Source: a virus. From it: DNA of 30,939 bases. The stretch's first letter is position 1. Each line of letters opens with the position of its first letter. Positions 14,948 through 20,967 of this stretch are shown in pieces. The DNA lies in the IMG/VR virus record IMGVR_UViG_3300020180_000090, positions 1-30,939 of that record. One strand, given 5' to 3'. The translations under genes and the position numbers were made by a program. Below the pieces are notes generated by a model. It did no database searches and was not told the origin of the DNA. It saw only the letters and a program-made list of their open reading frames with translations.

Positions 14948-15256
14948 CTACTTTCGCTTAGATGCAAGTAGCCATCTTTTATAATCTTCTGGTACCTCAC
15001 TGAGCTTATACCCAATGTGCATACCGAAGTCGAGTACTGGGTCGAGGTAGACTGATATGCTTTTACACTCCATGCAGACGAGGTGGTCAAAATGGTCCTG
15101 TGACAACTCCCACTCTTTACATTCTTCACACCACCATACATCGTAGTTAAGCGGATGCTTAAAGACCGTGTCGGGTACCGACTCAAAGTAGTCTGCGCAG
15201 AAATCAAATCGTTTCTCTGGTCCATAGTCTAATCTTATTTGGTGGTAATCTTGCAT
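14948..15256 (-). CDS. Zinc-ribbon protein of unknown function
   Basis: 102 residues. A four-Cys zinc ribbon lies in the middle: WWCEECKEWEL, then HLVCMECKSISV (two C-x2-C knuckles 17 residues apart). The ends are helical and acidic/aromatic. It starts inside the last codons of the helicase gene (overlap 15235-15256), so it is translationally coupled to it. It may be a partner of the helicase or nuclease. An overlapping alternative frame (14884-15225, minus) lacks conserved features and was discarded. Confidence 0.6.
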   Translation of the reverse strand: MQDYHQIRLDYGPEKRFDFCADYFESVPDTVFKHPLNYDVWWCEECKEWELSQDHFDHLVCMECKSISVYLDPVLDFGMHIGYKLSEVPEDYKRWLLASKRK

Positions 15257-16389
15257 AGGTGTTCTGCGTCGAGCATTACGAGGTCTAAGTCTTTACCGTT
15301 CTGTAGAGCTGTAAGCATGGTCTGGTCTACAGATTTGTATCGATTCAGGTCGTATTTACACATGAGGAAGTAGTAGTAGTTTGGTTTAAGGAACTTCTTC
15401 CTATCTATTCTACCTTGTGACTGAATAAATGATACATACTTAGGTGAATAGCTAAAGTATATAGCAGTGTTGTGGTATGGAGCCTCCCAACCTTCTGCAG
15501 TGTCAATCTGGACCACATACATAGGTGTATCCTCTAGGTCGACAATGGTGTTCTTAGTACCATGTGAGAAGGGGATACCGAGTTCTTTGGCGATCCATTC
15601 CACTTCAAGCTTGTAGTAGGCAAAGATTATAATCTTACCCGTGTTTAACTGGTCTATAATATCTTTGACTGCCTTGAGCTTATTAGGATGTCGGTTCTCT
15701 AACCGATACACATCATGGTACGAGTTGATATCTAACTTACGCTTGTCTAACTCACTCATCTTGATCGGAACCTCCACGGTCTCGTAGATGTTGTGGGTAG
15801 TATCAGCTGGTACGATATCACACAGTACATGAAGTCTTTTAAGTAACTTCTCTTTTGTGTGGCTATCACGAGCTTGTAACCATCGTGAGGTTGGTCCCAT
15901 CTTTACCAACTTGGAGAATGACGCACGCCACTCAATGAAGTTGGGTCGTAAACCAAACAGCTTGTAGTAGGTGTACACATTTAACCAAGTACTTCGGTAC
16001 GGTGTGGCAGTAAGAAGTAGTAGGCGAGCGGTCTGGTTGAGACCCCTTAGCTTTTCTAGTTTCTTGTACAACCCTGAGGTGTACATACTAAAGTGCTGAG
16101 CCTCATCCACTATAATTCCATCGTAGTCGCTCTCGAGCACATAGTGGTCCCTGAACCACTCTTTGGTTACGATGGTGATAATGGGTGTGTAGAACCTAAT
16201 CTCTCTAGCCCATGTCGCCTGGACCTTCTTGGGGCATATGATGAGTACATTTCGACAGTCCTTGAGACACTCTAGAGCCGTCACAGTCTTACCTTTGCCA
16301 GTAGCAAAGTTCAAGATCCGTTGGTCATGTTTTGCGAGTATAGTCTTCACTTGGTACTCGGTTAGCTCTAACCCTGATTTACTTATCAT
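15235..16389 (-). CDS. SF2 DEAD/DEAH-like DNA helicase
   Basis: 384 residues with the full superfamily 2 motif set: LTEYQVKTIL (Q-like region), Walker A FATGKGKT (28-35), DEAQH (95-99), LTATP (126-130), and motif VI FIQSQGRIDR near residue 330. This is a short phage helicase of the restriction/SNF2-like group with two RecA folds and no extra domain. It would unwind or remodel DNA in replication or recombination. The start ATG overlaps the end of the RecB-like nuclease gene, placing both in one coupled operon, a pairing reminiscent of helicase-nuclease recombination modules. Confidence 0.88.
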   Translation of the reverse strand: MISKSGLELTEYQVKTILAKHDQRILNFATGKGKTVTALECLKDCRNVLIICPKKVQATWAREIRFYTPIITIVTKEWFRDHYVLESDYDGIIVDEAQHFSMYTSGLYKKLEKLRGLNQTARLLLLTATPYRSTWLNVYTYYKLFGLRPNFIEWRASFSKLVKMGPTSRWLQARDSHTKEKLLKRLHVLCDIVPADTTHNIYETVEVPIKMSELDKRKLDINSYHDVYRLENRHPNKLKAVKDIIDQLNTGKIIIFAYYKLEVEWIAKELGIPFSHGTKNTIVDLEDTPMYVVQIDTAEGWEAPYHNTAIYFSYSPKYVSFIQSQGRIDRKKFLKPNYYYFLMCKYDLNRYKSVDQTMLTALQNGKDLDLVMLDAEHLCKITTK

Positions 16390-17035
16390 ACTCGGACAAC
16401 AAGTCTTTGTTACTGTGCACGATACACGACGCCTTTATAACCGCTGTGGTGAACATAAACCTGGTATTCTCCATGTCCGCCTCGCTGTACTGCACTTCGT
16501 AGGTATGGTGGTTACCTGTCTCCACTCCATCATCCATCTCGATAGCTACGACTCGGAACCGAGGTATCAAGCCTGTAAGTTCGTACACCGCTAGACAACC
16601 TAGCCTGAATTGGATATGCCCAAAGACAGAACGCTGGTTCCAATTTGTCGTCCCATTCACATCGTAGGTCTTGTCGTCTTGTAGCAGTGTGTAGTCTTCA
16701 GAGATACTATCTGGTCGGGTATAGAGACACACTTTGATATCACTACTTGTAAGTGTGACAGGCACTATCAAGTGCTTTTCTCGTTTCTCCAAAGAGGGGT
16801 ACTTGTTGATATACTCTTCGTTGAACTCTCTCTTGTCTGCGAACTCTTTACCAACTCGTATCGCTTTGATATGGCTCAGGTCCATCTTGTTACCCTTGAT
16901 GTAGTGTTCCACCCAACGCTCTTGGTTTGAAAGCATCTTGATAGAGCTGTACGAAAGATAACCATTGGGAATGACATAGTCAAGAGAGCCACCTTGGTTG
17001 ACTCCTGCGTCTTGCCATTTCTCGTATTTGTTCAT
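16379..17035 (-). CDS. RecB/Cas4-like PD-(D/E)XK exonuclease
   Basis: 218 residues. GYLSYSSIKMLSNQERWVEHY (residues 25-45) is the entry motif of PDDEXK_1 nucleases. D109 (TRPDS), D120-D-K122 (LLQDDK) and Q142...Y151 (HIQFRLGCLAVY) supply the metal-binding D, D-x-K and QxxxY motifs. Such phage enzymes resect DNA for single-strand annealing. The motif is D-D-K rather than E-x-K, still compatible with activity. It starts 1 bp after the upstream gene's stop (TAA-T-ATG) and overlaps the helicase start. Confidence 0.75.
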   Translation of the reverse strand: MNKYEKWQDAGVNQGGSLDYVIPNGYLSYSSIKMLSNQERWVEHYIKGNKMDLSHIKAIRVGKEFADKREFNEEYINKYPSLEKREKHLIVPVTLTSSDIKVCLYTRPDSISEDYTLLQDDKTYDVNGTTNWNQRSVFGHIQFRLGCLAVYELTGLIPRFRVVAIEMDDGVETGNHHTYEVQYSEADMENTRFMFTTAVIKASCIVHSNKDLLSEYDK

Positions 17036-17036
17036 A

Positions 17037-17501
17037 TTAAAGCGTTACTATCTTCTCGTACATCAGCTCACATCCTGGTACAGGGCTACCTGACTTGATA
17101 GACTCTTCAATCTTCGCAGTGTTAGGTAACATGTATTCGAGTGGTATCAGATGAACATCCACGATGCGTAAAGAACACTTGGTTCGGTACTTAGCAATAG
17201 GAGCCACCATAGCTCCTACGGTCATATCGATCGCTGGGCTCAGGCTGTTCTTAATGTACTCAATACGACTTTTAGCTCCTAGCTTTATGGTTCCGATAGT
17301 CTCCTCGATATCACGATAACGGTCTCGTATCTCCTTAATCGCTTTGTTCAGTGGAGCCGTAAGTTTCTTCTTATCTTCATCTATCAGTTTCTCTGCATGT
17401 GAGGCTTTCTTGTATAACTCGTATGACTCTTCTTCTGTTAGACGGTTAATCTCATCAGATGTGTACACCACCATACTACTCATCACATCTGTTATTGACA
17501 T
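17037..17501 (-). CDS. Phage recombination-associated coiled-coil protein
   Basis: 154 residues. Residues 20-90 form a long charged coiled coil (ASHAEKLIDEDKKKLTAPLN, then RDRYRDIEETIG). The C-terminal domain ends with SLRIVDVHLIPLEYMLPNTA and SPVPGCELMYEK. This is the layout of a widespread uncharacterised phage protein in which a coiled coil is followed by 'xWxxEVxDlxxlPreYLvPD...vPGvrfye', usually encoded beside recombinase or exonuclease genes. Position directly before the nuclease and helicase fits. The function is unknown; Gam- or Mur-like end protection is sometimes inferred from coiled-coil shape only. Confidence 0.6.
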   Translation of the reverse strand: MSITDVMSSMVVYTSDEINRLTEEESYELYKKASHAEKLIDEDKKKLTAPLNKAIKEIRDRYRDIEETIGTIKLGAKSRIEYIKNSLSPAIDMTVGAMVAPIAKYRTKCSLRIVDVHLIPLEYMLPNTAKIEESIKSGSPVPGCELMYEKIVTL

Positions 17502-17803
17502 AGAGTTTCAAGTGTCCGATCGAACTCCGAAAGGAATAGGGTTGGTAATGGTATCCCGTCGAGACACATGTCGTTCATACCCTCAAAGGAGAGGTCTACT
17601 GTACCGTTTTGTAGGTCTATACAGACTTTGAATGTACCAGGATGTGAAATAATCTCATCGTTCTGACCCATGTTAAAGTCACCCTTATACTGGATAAAGA
17701 TATGATGACCACATATATCTCGCTCTATGATGTCTGCCTTGTTAATTGGTGTGTAAGCACATAGTGCCTCTTCGATAGCTTGTGCTACTTTGAATGTTTC
17801 CAT
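17492..17803 (-). CDS. First gene of the recombination operon, unknown
   Basis: 103 residues: a helical N-terminus (METFKVAQAIEEALCAYTPI), beta-rich centre (GHHIFIQYKGDFNMG, GTFKVCIDLQNGTVDLSFEG) and a helical end. No family recognised. It overlaps the next gene by 10 bp and is preceded by a 44-nt G-poor leader behind a strong promoter, so it is the promoter-proximal gene of the recombination operon. Small beta-rich proteins in this place are often modulators of the recombinase; that is only positional inference. Confidence 0.5.
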   Translation of the reverse strand: METFKVAQAIEEALCAYTPINKADIIERDICGHHIFIQYKGDFNMGQNDEIISHPGTFKVCIDLQNGTVDLSFEGMNDMCLDGIPLPTLFLSEFDRTLETLCQ

Positions 17804-17853
17804 ATAGTTTATTGTTTATTTTCTTATTATGTCCACGACTAATGGACCTACCT

Positions 17854-17881
17854 AGTATATCATATAGTTAACGCATGTCAA
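17854..17881 (-). promoter_or_regulatory. Strong promoter of the recombination operon
   Basis: On the minus strand ACTTGACA (TTGACA 17881-17876), 16-bp spacer, TATACT (17859-17854), followed by an A/T-rich leader to the ATG at 17803. Shares the ACTTGAC extension with the other minus-strand promoters. Confidence 0.75.
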
Positions 17882-17893
17882 GTTATATGATAC

Positions 17894-17922
17894 CAAAAAC
17901 CGTAGGGTATAAGCCTACGGTT
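17894..17922 (-). terminator. Intrinsic terminator of the upstream small-gene operon
   Basis: On the minus strand AACCGTAGG, 7-nt loop, CCTACGGTT, then TTTTT (17898-17894). It ends the transcript of the gene whose stop is at 17938. Confidence 0.8.
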
Positions 17923-17937
17923 GAGGTCTGTTCTTGC

Positions 17938-18180
17938 CTAATCTTCTTCCGATGCAGTCTTAGCCAATACCTCCACTACTGCTGACAATAAGTCGCTGTT
18001 CGATGTTTTCAGCATGTGGGAAGCCCTGAAGCCTACACCGTCAACGTCTTTTCTACCGAACACCACGAAGTACTCTTTGCAGTCATATTTTTTGAATGCC
18101 GCCTCTATCTCCTTGGATAAGTTAACCGCTTTTACAAAGTCAGGTCGAGCTGTTAATTCAGGGTCGTTAAGATGTTTCAT
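17938..18180 (-). CDS. Small unknown protein
   Basis: 80 residues from the ATG at 18180 (MKHLNDPELTARPDFVKAVN). A longer in-frame GTG start at 18267 would overlap the zinc-finger gene almost fully and is rejected. Alpha/beta content with YFVVFGRKDVDGVGFRASHM and an acidic end (KTASEED). No family recognised. It overlaps the upstream gene by 14 bp and is closed by a terminator, so it is last in an operon of tiny genes. Confidence 0.5.
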   Translation of the reverse strand: MKHLNDPELTARPDFVKAVNLSKEIEAAFKKYDCKEYFVVFGRKDVDGVGFRASHMLKTSNSDLLSAVVEVLAKTASEED

Positions 18181-18328
18181 AATTATGTGGTGGGTAGGTG
18201 AACCTTTTATTATCATTGATAGACTTATCTCTGAACATCCGAACTCGTGTGACCACACATGGTTCACAAGCCCCTCCGCACACTATTTTACAGTGACAGT
18301 ACCTGCACGTGTGAAATACCTTATTCAT
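18167..18328 (-). CDS. 53-residue cysteine-rich zinc-finger-like protein
   Basis: Starts MNKVFHTCRYCHCKIVCGGA and continues CEPCVVTR, with Cys at 8, 11, 13, 17, 21 and 24: enough for one or two zinc knuckles. The rest is basic and polar (MFRDKSINDNKRFTYPP). It begins 1 bp after the stop of the membrane-protein gene (TAA-C-ATG) and overlaps the next start, a coupling pattern seen throughout this strand. Probably a small nucleic-acid- or protein-binding regulator; the function is unknown. Confidence 0.5.
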   Translation of the reverse strand: MNKVFHTCRYCHCKIVCGGACEPCVVTRVRMFRDKSINDNKRFTYPPHNYETS

Positions 18329-18329
18329 G

Positions 18330-18491
18330 TTACAGGTACTTGTTAATAAGGTAGTACGCAGCAGCGATTACGATGACGATACGTATCAACATCTTGATAG
18401 GTGGGCTCATAGGGATGTATTGTTCAATGAAGTACAACACCATCCCTACAATGGCAAGGCTCAAGATTTCTAAGATGAGTGGTTTTAACAT
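18330..18491 (-). CDS. 53-residue two-helix membrane protein
   Basis: Two hydrophobic helices (LILEILSLAIVGMVLYFIE and LIRIVIVIAAAYYLI) are joined by the motif QYIPMSPPIKMLI. The 'PMxPxIKxxIxxVVVI' core recurs in small phage membrane proteins I have seen grouped as Thivi_2564-like; the function is unknown. The gene has its own TATAAT ending 8 bp before the ATG. It is unlikely to be the holin because it sits with early genes; a superinfection or membrane-remodelling role is speculative. Confidence 0.55.
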   Translation of the reverse strand: MLKPLILEILSLAIVGMVLYFIEQYIPMSPPIKMLIRIVIVIAAAYYLINKYL

Positions 18492-18499
18492 ATGATTAT

Positions 18500-18505
18500 A
18501 TTATA
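18500..18505 (-). promoter_or_regulatory. Internal near-leaderless -10 (TATAAT)
   Basis: Minus-strand TATAAT ends 8 bp before the ATG at 18491; ACGACA lies 18 bp upstream as a partial -35. Confidence 0.45.
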
Positions 18506-18518
18506 TCATTATTCTGTG

Positions 18519-18662
18519 CTAAATGTCGTAACCTTTTTCTTTTAATGAAATCCAAGCATGTACCTCTACTGTGGTTCCTACGAATAGTGGGTCACTATTG
18601 CTACCCAATGTGTACACAGCGTACTGCTTATCATGCCAGAGTCTTATCTTGTATTTGTTCAT
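18519..18662 (-). CDS. 47-residue small protein
   Basis: Reads MNKYKIRLWHDKQYAVYTLG, continuing to KEKGYDI. The beta-strand pattern with many aromatics and a central G-N-S-D-P turn suggests a compact small beta protein. It starts 2 bp after the upstream stop, so it is coupled to the zinc-finger gene. No family recognised. Confidence 0.4.
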   Translation of the reverse strand: MNKYKIRLWHDKQYAVYTLGSNSDPLFVGTTVEVHAWISLKEKGYDI

Positions 18663-18664
18663 AG

Positions 18665-19123
18665 TTATTTCTTCCGTCTATTAGCTAGTAGTTGTTTGTG
18701 TTCCTCTCTACGTTCGTAGTTGGTCGATACACCTTCGACAAATCGAGTAGGCTCACCAGACCTTATAAGGTTCTGAGCTACTACAATGTCAAAGTTCTTA
18801 GCTATAGCATCTAGGAGTTTCTCCTTTGTGCTTTCTGCACAGATACCTTTACGCATAAGGCCAAAGTGTGCTTTGTACTCTGCCTCGGTCATCTGATGTC
18901 TTTGAAACACATGGGACATAGGTTTTTTATAAAATTTCCCACATAGCTTACATTCAATCTTGCCACCTTTCTGTGTCGATGCAATGTTATCGAAATACCT
19001 TAGTTGTGCCTCTGCTCGTTTAAGTTTGGTATTAGGAAAACTTTCCCTGCACTGCAAAGAACAAAATAGTTGGCTGTTTGACCTTGGACTCATTGCTCTT
19101 ACGCAGTGTAGGCAGTTTTTCAT
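18665..19123 (-). CDS. MucR/Ros-like zinc-finger protein
   Basis: 152 residues. The N-terminal zinc knuckle pair (NCLHCVRAMSPRSNSQLFC, then SLQC) resembles the 'C-x2-C...F-C-S-x2-C' finger of phage HNH-associated proteins. A second domain at about 55-95 (ECKLCGKFYKKPMSHVFQRH, then MTEAEYKAHFGL) matches the C2H2-like Ros/MucR pattern, where 'H...HgmT..eYr..fGL' forms the DNA-binding core. The basic tail (REEHKQLLANRRKK) fits DNA contact. Likely a transcriptional regulator of the early region; it could also be a remnant homing-nuclease accessory. Confidence 0.6.
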   Translation of the reverse strand: MKNCLHCVRAMSPRSNSQLFCSLQCRESFPNTKLKRAEAQLRYFDNIASTQKGGKIECKLCGKFYKKPMSHVFQRHQMTEAEYKAHFGLMRKGICAESTKEKLLDAIAKNFDIVVAQNLIRSGEPTRFVEGVSTNYERREEHKQLLANRRKK

Positions 19124-19151
19124 ATAGTTAGTAGCTAATTGTTGTTAGTTG

Positions 19152-19640
19152 TTATGCGACCCTTCCGAAGTCTCCGTGATGTTGCTTGCTCCCCTCTTTG
19201 TACAGCTCGTGAGCTTCTTCTGCGGTTGGTCGTGTTCCGAGGTGGATTACCTTACCATTAAGGCATATTTTTGCAATGAAGCCTTTTCCATTTCGGAAAA
19301 CACCCTTGTATCCTGTGGTGTTGGTAGTCTGCATTCCTCTGTTCATGTTGTTTTGAGATGTCGTGCATAAACGTAAATTGGAGCGTTGATTGTTGAGAGT
19401 GTTATTGTCGATATGGTCGACTATTTGTCCTTTCTGTGCGTTCATAATGGCTCTGTGGAGTTTTACTGTTGCCCGTTTGCCATTGATAGTAACATTTCGT
19501 AACACTCTGAAACAGTTTCTGTCCCAAGATGCGTACCAGTTATACTGATTCAACTCCTCGTACATGTCGTCATCTACCATAGCGAATTGTCCTTGCGTGA
19601 GCTGTATAAGTTTCATAGCTTTATTCCGCATTAACCCCAT
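19152..19640 (-). CDS. HNH endonuclease with AP2-type DNA-binding domain
   Basis: 162 residues. The conserved opening KLIQLTQGQFAMVDDDMYEE, then NWYAS, leads to the HNH core (KLHRAIMN, IVDHIDNNTLNNQRSNLRLC) and a C-terminal AP2-like beta domain (GYKGVFRNGKGFIAKICLNG, then LGTRPTAEEAHELY). This is a common free-standing mobile nuclease of phages and bacteria. The ATG at 19640 follows the upstream TAG by one base; an internal ATG eight codons later is where family similarity begins and may be the real start. Confidence 0.88.
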   Translation of the reverse strand: MGLMRNKAMKLIQLTQGQFAMVDDDMYEELNQYNWYASWDRNCFRVLRNVTINGKRATVKLHRAIMNAQKGQIVDHIDNNTLNNQRSNLRLCTTSQNNMNRGMQTTNTTGYKGVFRNGKGFIAKICLNGKVIHLGTRPTAEEAHELYKEGSKQHHGDFGRVA

Positions 19641-19641
19641 G

Positions 19642-19968
19642 CTATTTCTTACCAGCTCGCATCATGAAGAGGGCAACACGGTAACATGCTGACTGAACTT
19701 CATAAGTTGTTATGTTCATTTCTCGAGCGATACGTGTGTATCCTGCACCATCTTCAAACTTCTTAGCGATCTTGTAATCGTTAATAGTAGGCGAAGTTAA
19801 TACTGAACCCATTCTCTGCTTAGAGTTATCTTTATATTGGTCATAGAACTTATCTTGTTCTATTTGTGACATGAATCTTGCGAGTACTTTACCTGCGAAA
19901 TATCTTTCCTCAAAAGCTCGTTCTCCTAGTCTTTTAAGTGTATTTGTAGTTGTTTTTGTTTTTTTCAT
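19642..19968 (-). CDS. HTH DNA-binding protein
   Basis: 108 residues. The basic N-terminus (MKKTKTTTNTLKRLGERAF) is followed by a helical body; residues 68-100 (KIAKKFEDGAGYTRIAREMN, then ITTYEVQSACYRV) form a helix-turn-helix of the sigma/terminase-small type. It could be a regulator of the early operon or a small terminase-like protein, but position among early genes favours regulation. Its leader is G-poor with a repeated AACAACTAACAAC unit. Confidence 0.5.
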   Translation of the reverse strand: MKKTKTTTNTLKRLGERAFEERYFAGKVLARFMSQIEQDKFYDQYKDNSKQRMGSVLTSPTINDYKIAKKFEDGAGYTRIAREMNITTYEVQSACYRVALFMMRAGKK

Positions 19969-19969
19969 A

Positions 19970-20001
19970 TAATTGTTATTGTTAGTTGTTGTTAGTTGTT
20001 G
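19970..20001 (-). repeat. Repeated G-free leader (CTAACAACAA units)
   Basis: On the minus strand the intergenic leader consists of three CTAACAAyAA units ending in TTATATG. A related CTAACAACAATTAGC leader precedes the gene starting at 19123. Unstructured A/C-rich leaders may replace a Shine-Dalgarno sequence. Confidence 0.45.
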
Positions 20002-20205
20002 TTAGTTTTTTTGTTCACCTCTTATTTTATTCTCATATTCTGAGAGTTGTAGTGACAAGAGTTCATAACTCGTATCATCGGTCAATGCATCAACTATAGT
20101 ATTATGGATGTCCGTAACCTCCTTAACGATTGAGAAAGCGTCAGCGTCTGAAAGGTTAGGGAAGTGAGACATTAATTCTTCTACTTGCTGTTGAAATGTT
20201 TTCAT
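20002..20205 (-). CDS. Small helical acidic protein
   Basis: 67 residues, MKTFQQQVEELMSHFPNLSD then helices rich in Asp/Glu/Leu to KIRGEQKN. All-helical, possibly dimeric coiled coil. Preceded by the leader ATATTAAAACGT without a Shine-Dalgarno sequence and 11 bp after the upstream stop. No family recognised; early-region small proteins of this kind are often antihost or regulatory factors. Confidence 0.5.
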   Translation of the reverse strand: MKTFQQQVEELMSHFPNLSDADAFSIVKEVTDIHNTIVDALTDDTSYELLSLQLSEYENKIRGEQKN

Positions 20206-20216
20206 ACGTTTTAATA

Positions 20217-20654
20217 TTATTTTGTATTTTTTATCTTGTAAATTTTATAATGATTTTTTACTAATGTTAGATATGATATCTTTCCAGACGGGAGATATGA
20301 GTAAGCTCCATAGAATGGTGCTCTCTTATTGAGTTCGTTTAACCAACGAGATACCTTAGTCATATTACTTCTGGATGAGAGCACAAATAACTTATATAGT
20401 AGTCGTTTGTATAATATAGTGTTTGTATCAAGTACGGCTCTGTACAAGAATGAAATGCGTGACCAGATGCTATATCCCTTAGATTTTTCAATCTCCATAG
20501 GTATGAAGTTTCCGTAGCACACAAACTCTTTATCATCATTACCACCAGTACCATTTTTCCATATCGAGTTGCTATAGACCTTTCCGTCTTCAAATGAGAG
20601 GGTTACAGATCTAAGCTCTTCGCTATGTTTGATTGGTATATGTATTTTTAGCAT
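20217..20654 (-). CDS. Unknown early protein
   Basis: 145 residues with a beta-rich N-terminal half (MLKIHIPIKHSEELRSVTLS, FVCYGNFIPMEIEKSKGYSI) and a basic helical C-terminal half (LYKRLLYKLFVLSSRSN). It is promoter-proximal in the early operon, driven by two promoters and an inverted repeat. No family recognised. Its DNA is more AT-rich than its neighbours, which may indicate recent acquisition. Confidence 0.5.
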   Translation of the reverse strand: MLKIHIPIKHSEELRSVTLSFEDGKVYSNSIWKNGTGGNDDKEFVCYGNFIPMEIEKSKGYSIWSRISFLYRAVLDTNTILYKRLLYKLFVLSSRSNMTKVSRWLNELNKRAPFYGAYSYLPSGKISYLTLVKNHYKIYKIKNTK

Positions 20655-20665
20655 ATTGTTTTATA

Positions 20666-20721
20666 ATTATATCTCTTTCGATGAGATAGTTAAAGTCTAG
20701 CATATAACTGACAGGTGTCAA
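20666..20721 (-). promoter_or_regulatory. Tandem early promoters with two inverted repeats
   Basis: Distal: TTGACA (20721-20716), 16 bp, TAGACT, with TGAC-N4-GTCA (20709-20720) over the -35. Proximal: TATAAT (20671-20666) 11 bp before the ATG at 20654, with TATCTC/GAGATA (20670-20675 and 20683-20688) in its spacer as a candidate operator. Confidence 0.6.
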
Positions 20722-20762
20722 GTGGTATATATGCAATACGCATAAATGTGGGGGTTTTCCTA

Positions 20763-20790
20763 TTGCTTTATCCACAGACTATGTTATATT
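20763..20790 (+). promoter_or_regulatory. Promoter overlapping a DnaA-box-like site
   Basis: TTGCTT (20763-20768), 16 bp, TATATT (20785-20790). TTATCCACA (20768-20776), the consensus DnaA box, fills the start of the spacer. DnaA binding could repress this promoter or mark an origin. Confidence 0.5.
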
Positions 20791-20796
20791 AACTGA

Positions 20797-20873
20797 AGTC
20801 AGGGAAGGCCTGACAATTTATTTTAATTTCTCTACCGAAGTTCGACCCTAGAGACCTGCTTGCAGGTCTTTTT
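20797..20873 (+). ncRNA. Predicted ~77-nt small RNA
   Basis: A predicted transcript starts near 20797 and ends at an intrinsic terminator. It has a 5' hairpin GTCAGG/CCTGAC (20798-20803 with 20809-20814), an A/U-rich single-stranded middle, and a terminator AGACCTG-CTTG-CAGGTCT followed by T5 (20852-20873). No open frame. This is the layout of a small regulatory RNA; it could alternatively be a replication primer transcript or an attenuated leader of the primase gene. Confidence 0.5.
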
Positions 20874-20893
20874 GTATTATCCAGAAATGTGTG

Positions 20894-20967
20894 TATAATA
20901 CCCACCAAGTCACATCTCCGTCGAACAGAGGTAGTGACGTATTAGTTAATTTTCGGTGTATACATAT
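20894..20967 (+). promoter_or_regulatory. TATAAT -10 and hairpin leader of the primase-helicase gene
   Basis: TATAAT at 20894-20899 (weak TTGTAT 16 bp upstream) predicts a start near 20906 and a 62-nt leader. The leader folds GTCAC (20909-20913) on GTGAC (20934-20938) with an inner CTC/GAG. The ATG at 20968 follows ACATAT. Confidence 0.5.

Noticed and set aside
14884-15225. Minus-strand frame overlapping the zinc-ribbon gene
   Set aside because: The other frame has paired C-x2-C knuckles and coupled start; this one runs through the SSB promoter.
16229-16594. Plus-strand frame opposite the helicase/nuclease junction
   Set aside because: Both minus-strand genes carry full motifs here; the plus frame has no recognised feature.
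18181-18267. GTG start at 18267 for the gene ending at 17938
   Set aside because: It would overlap most of the six-Cys gene; the ATG at 18180 gives the coupled spacing typical of this strand.
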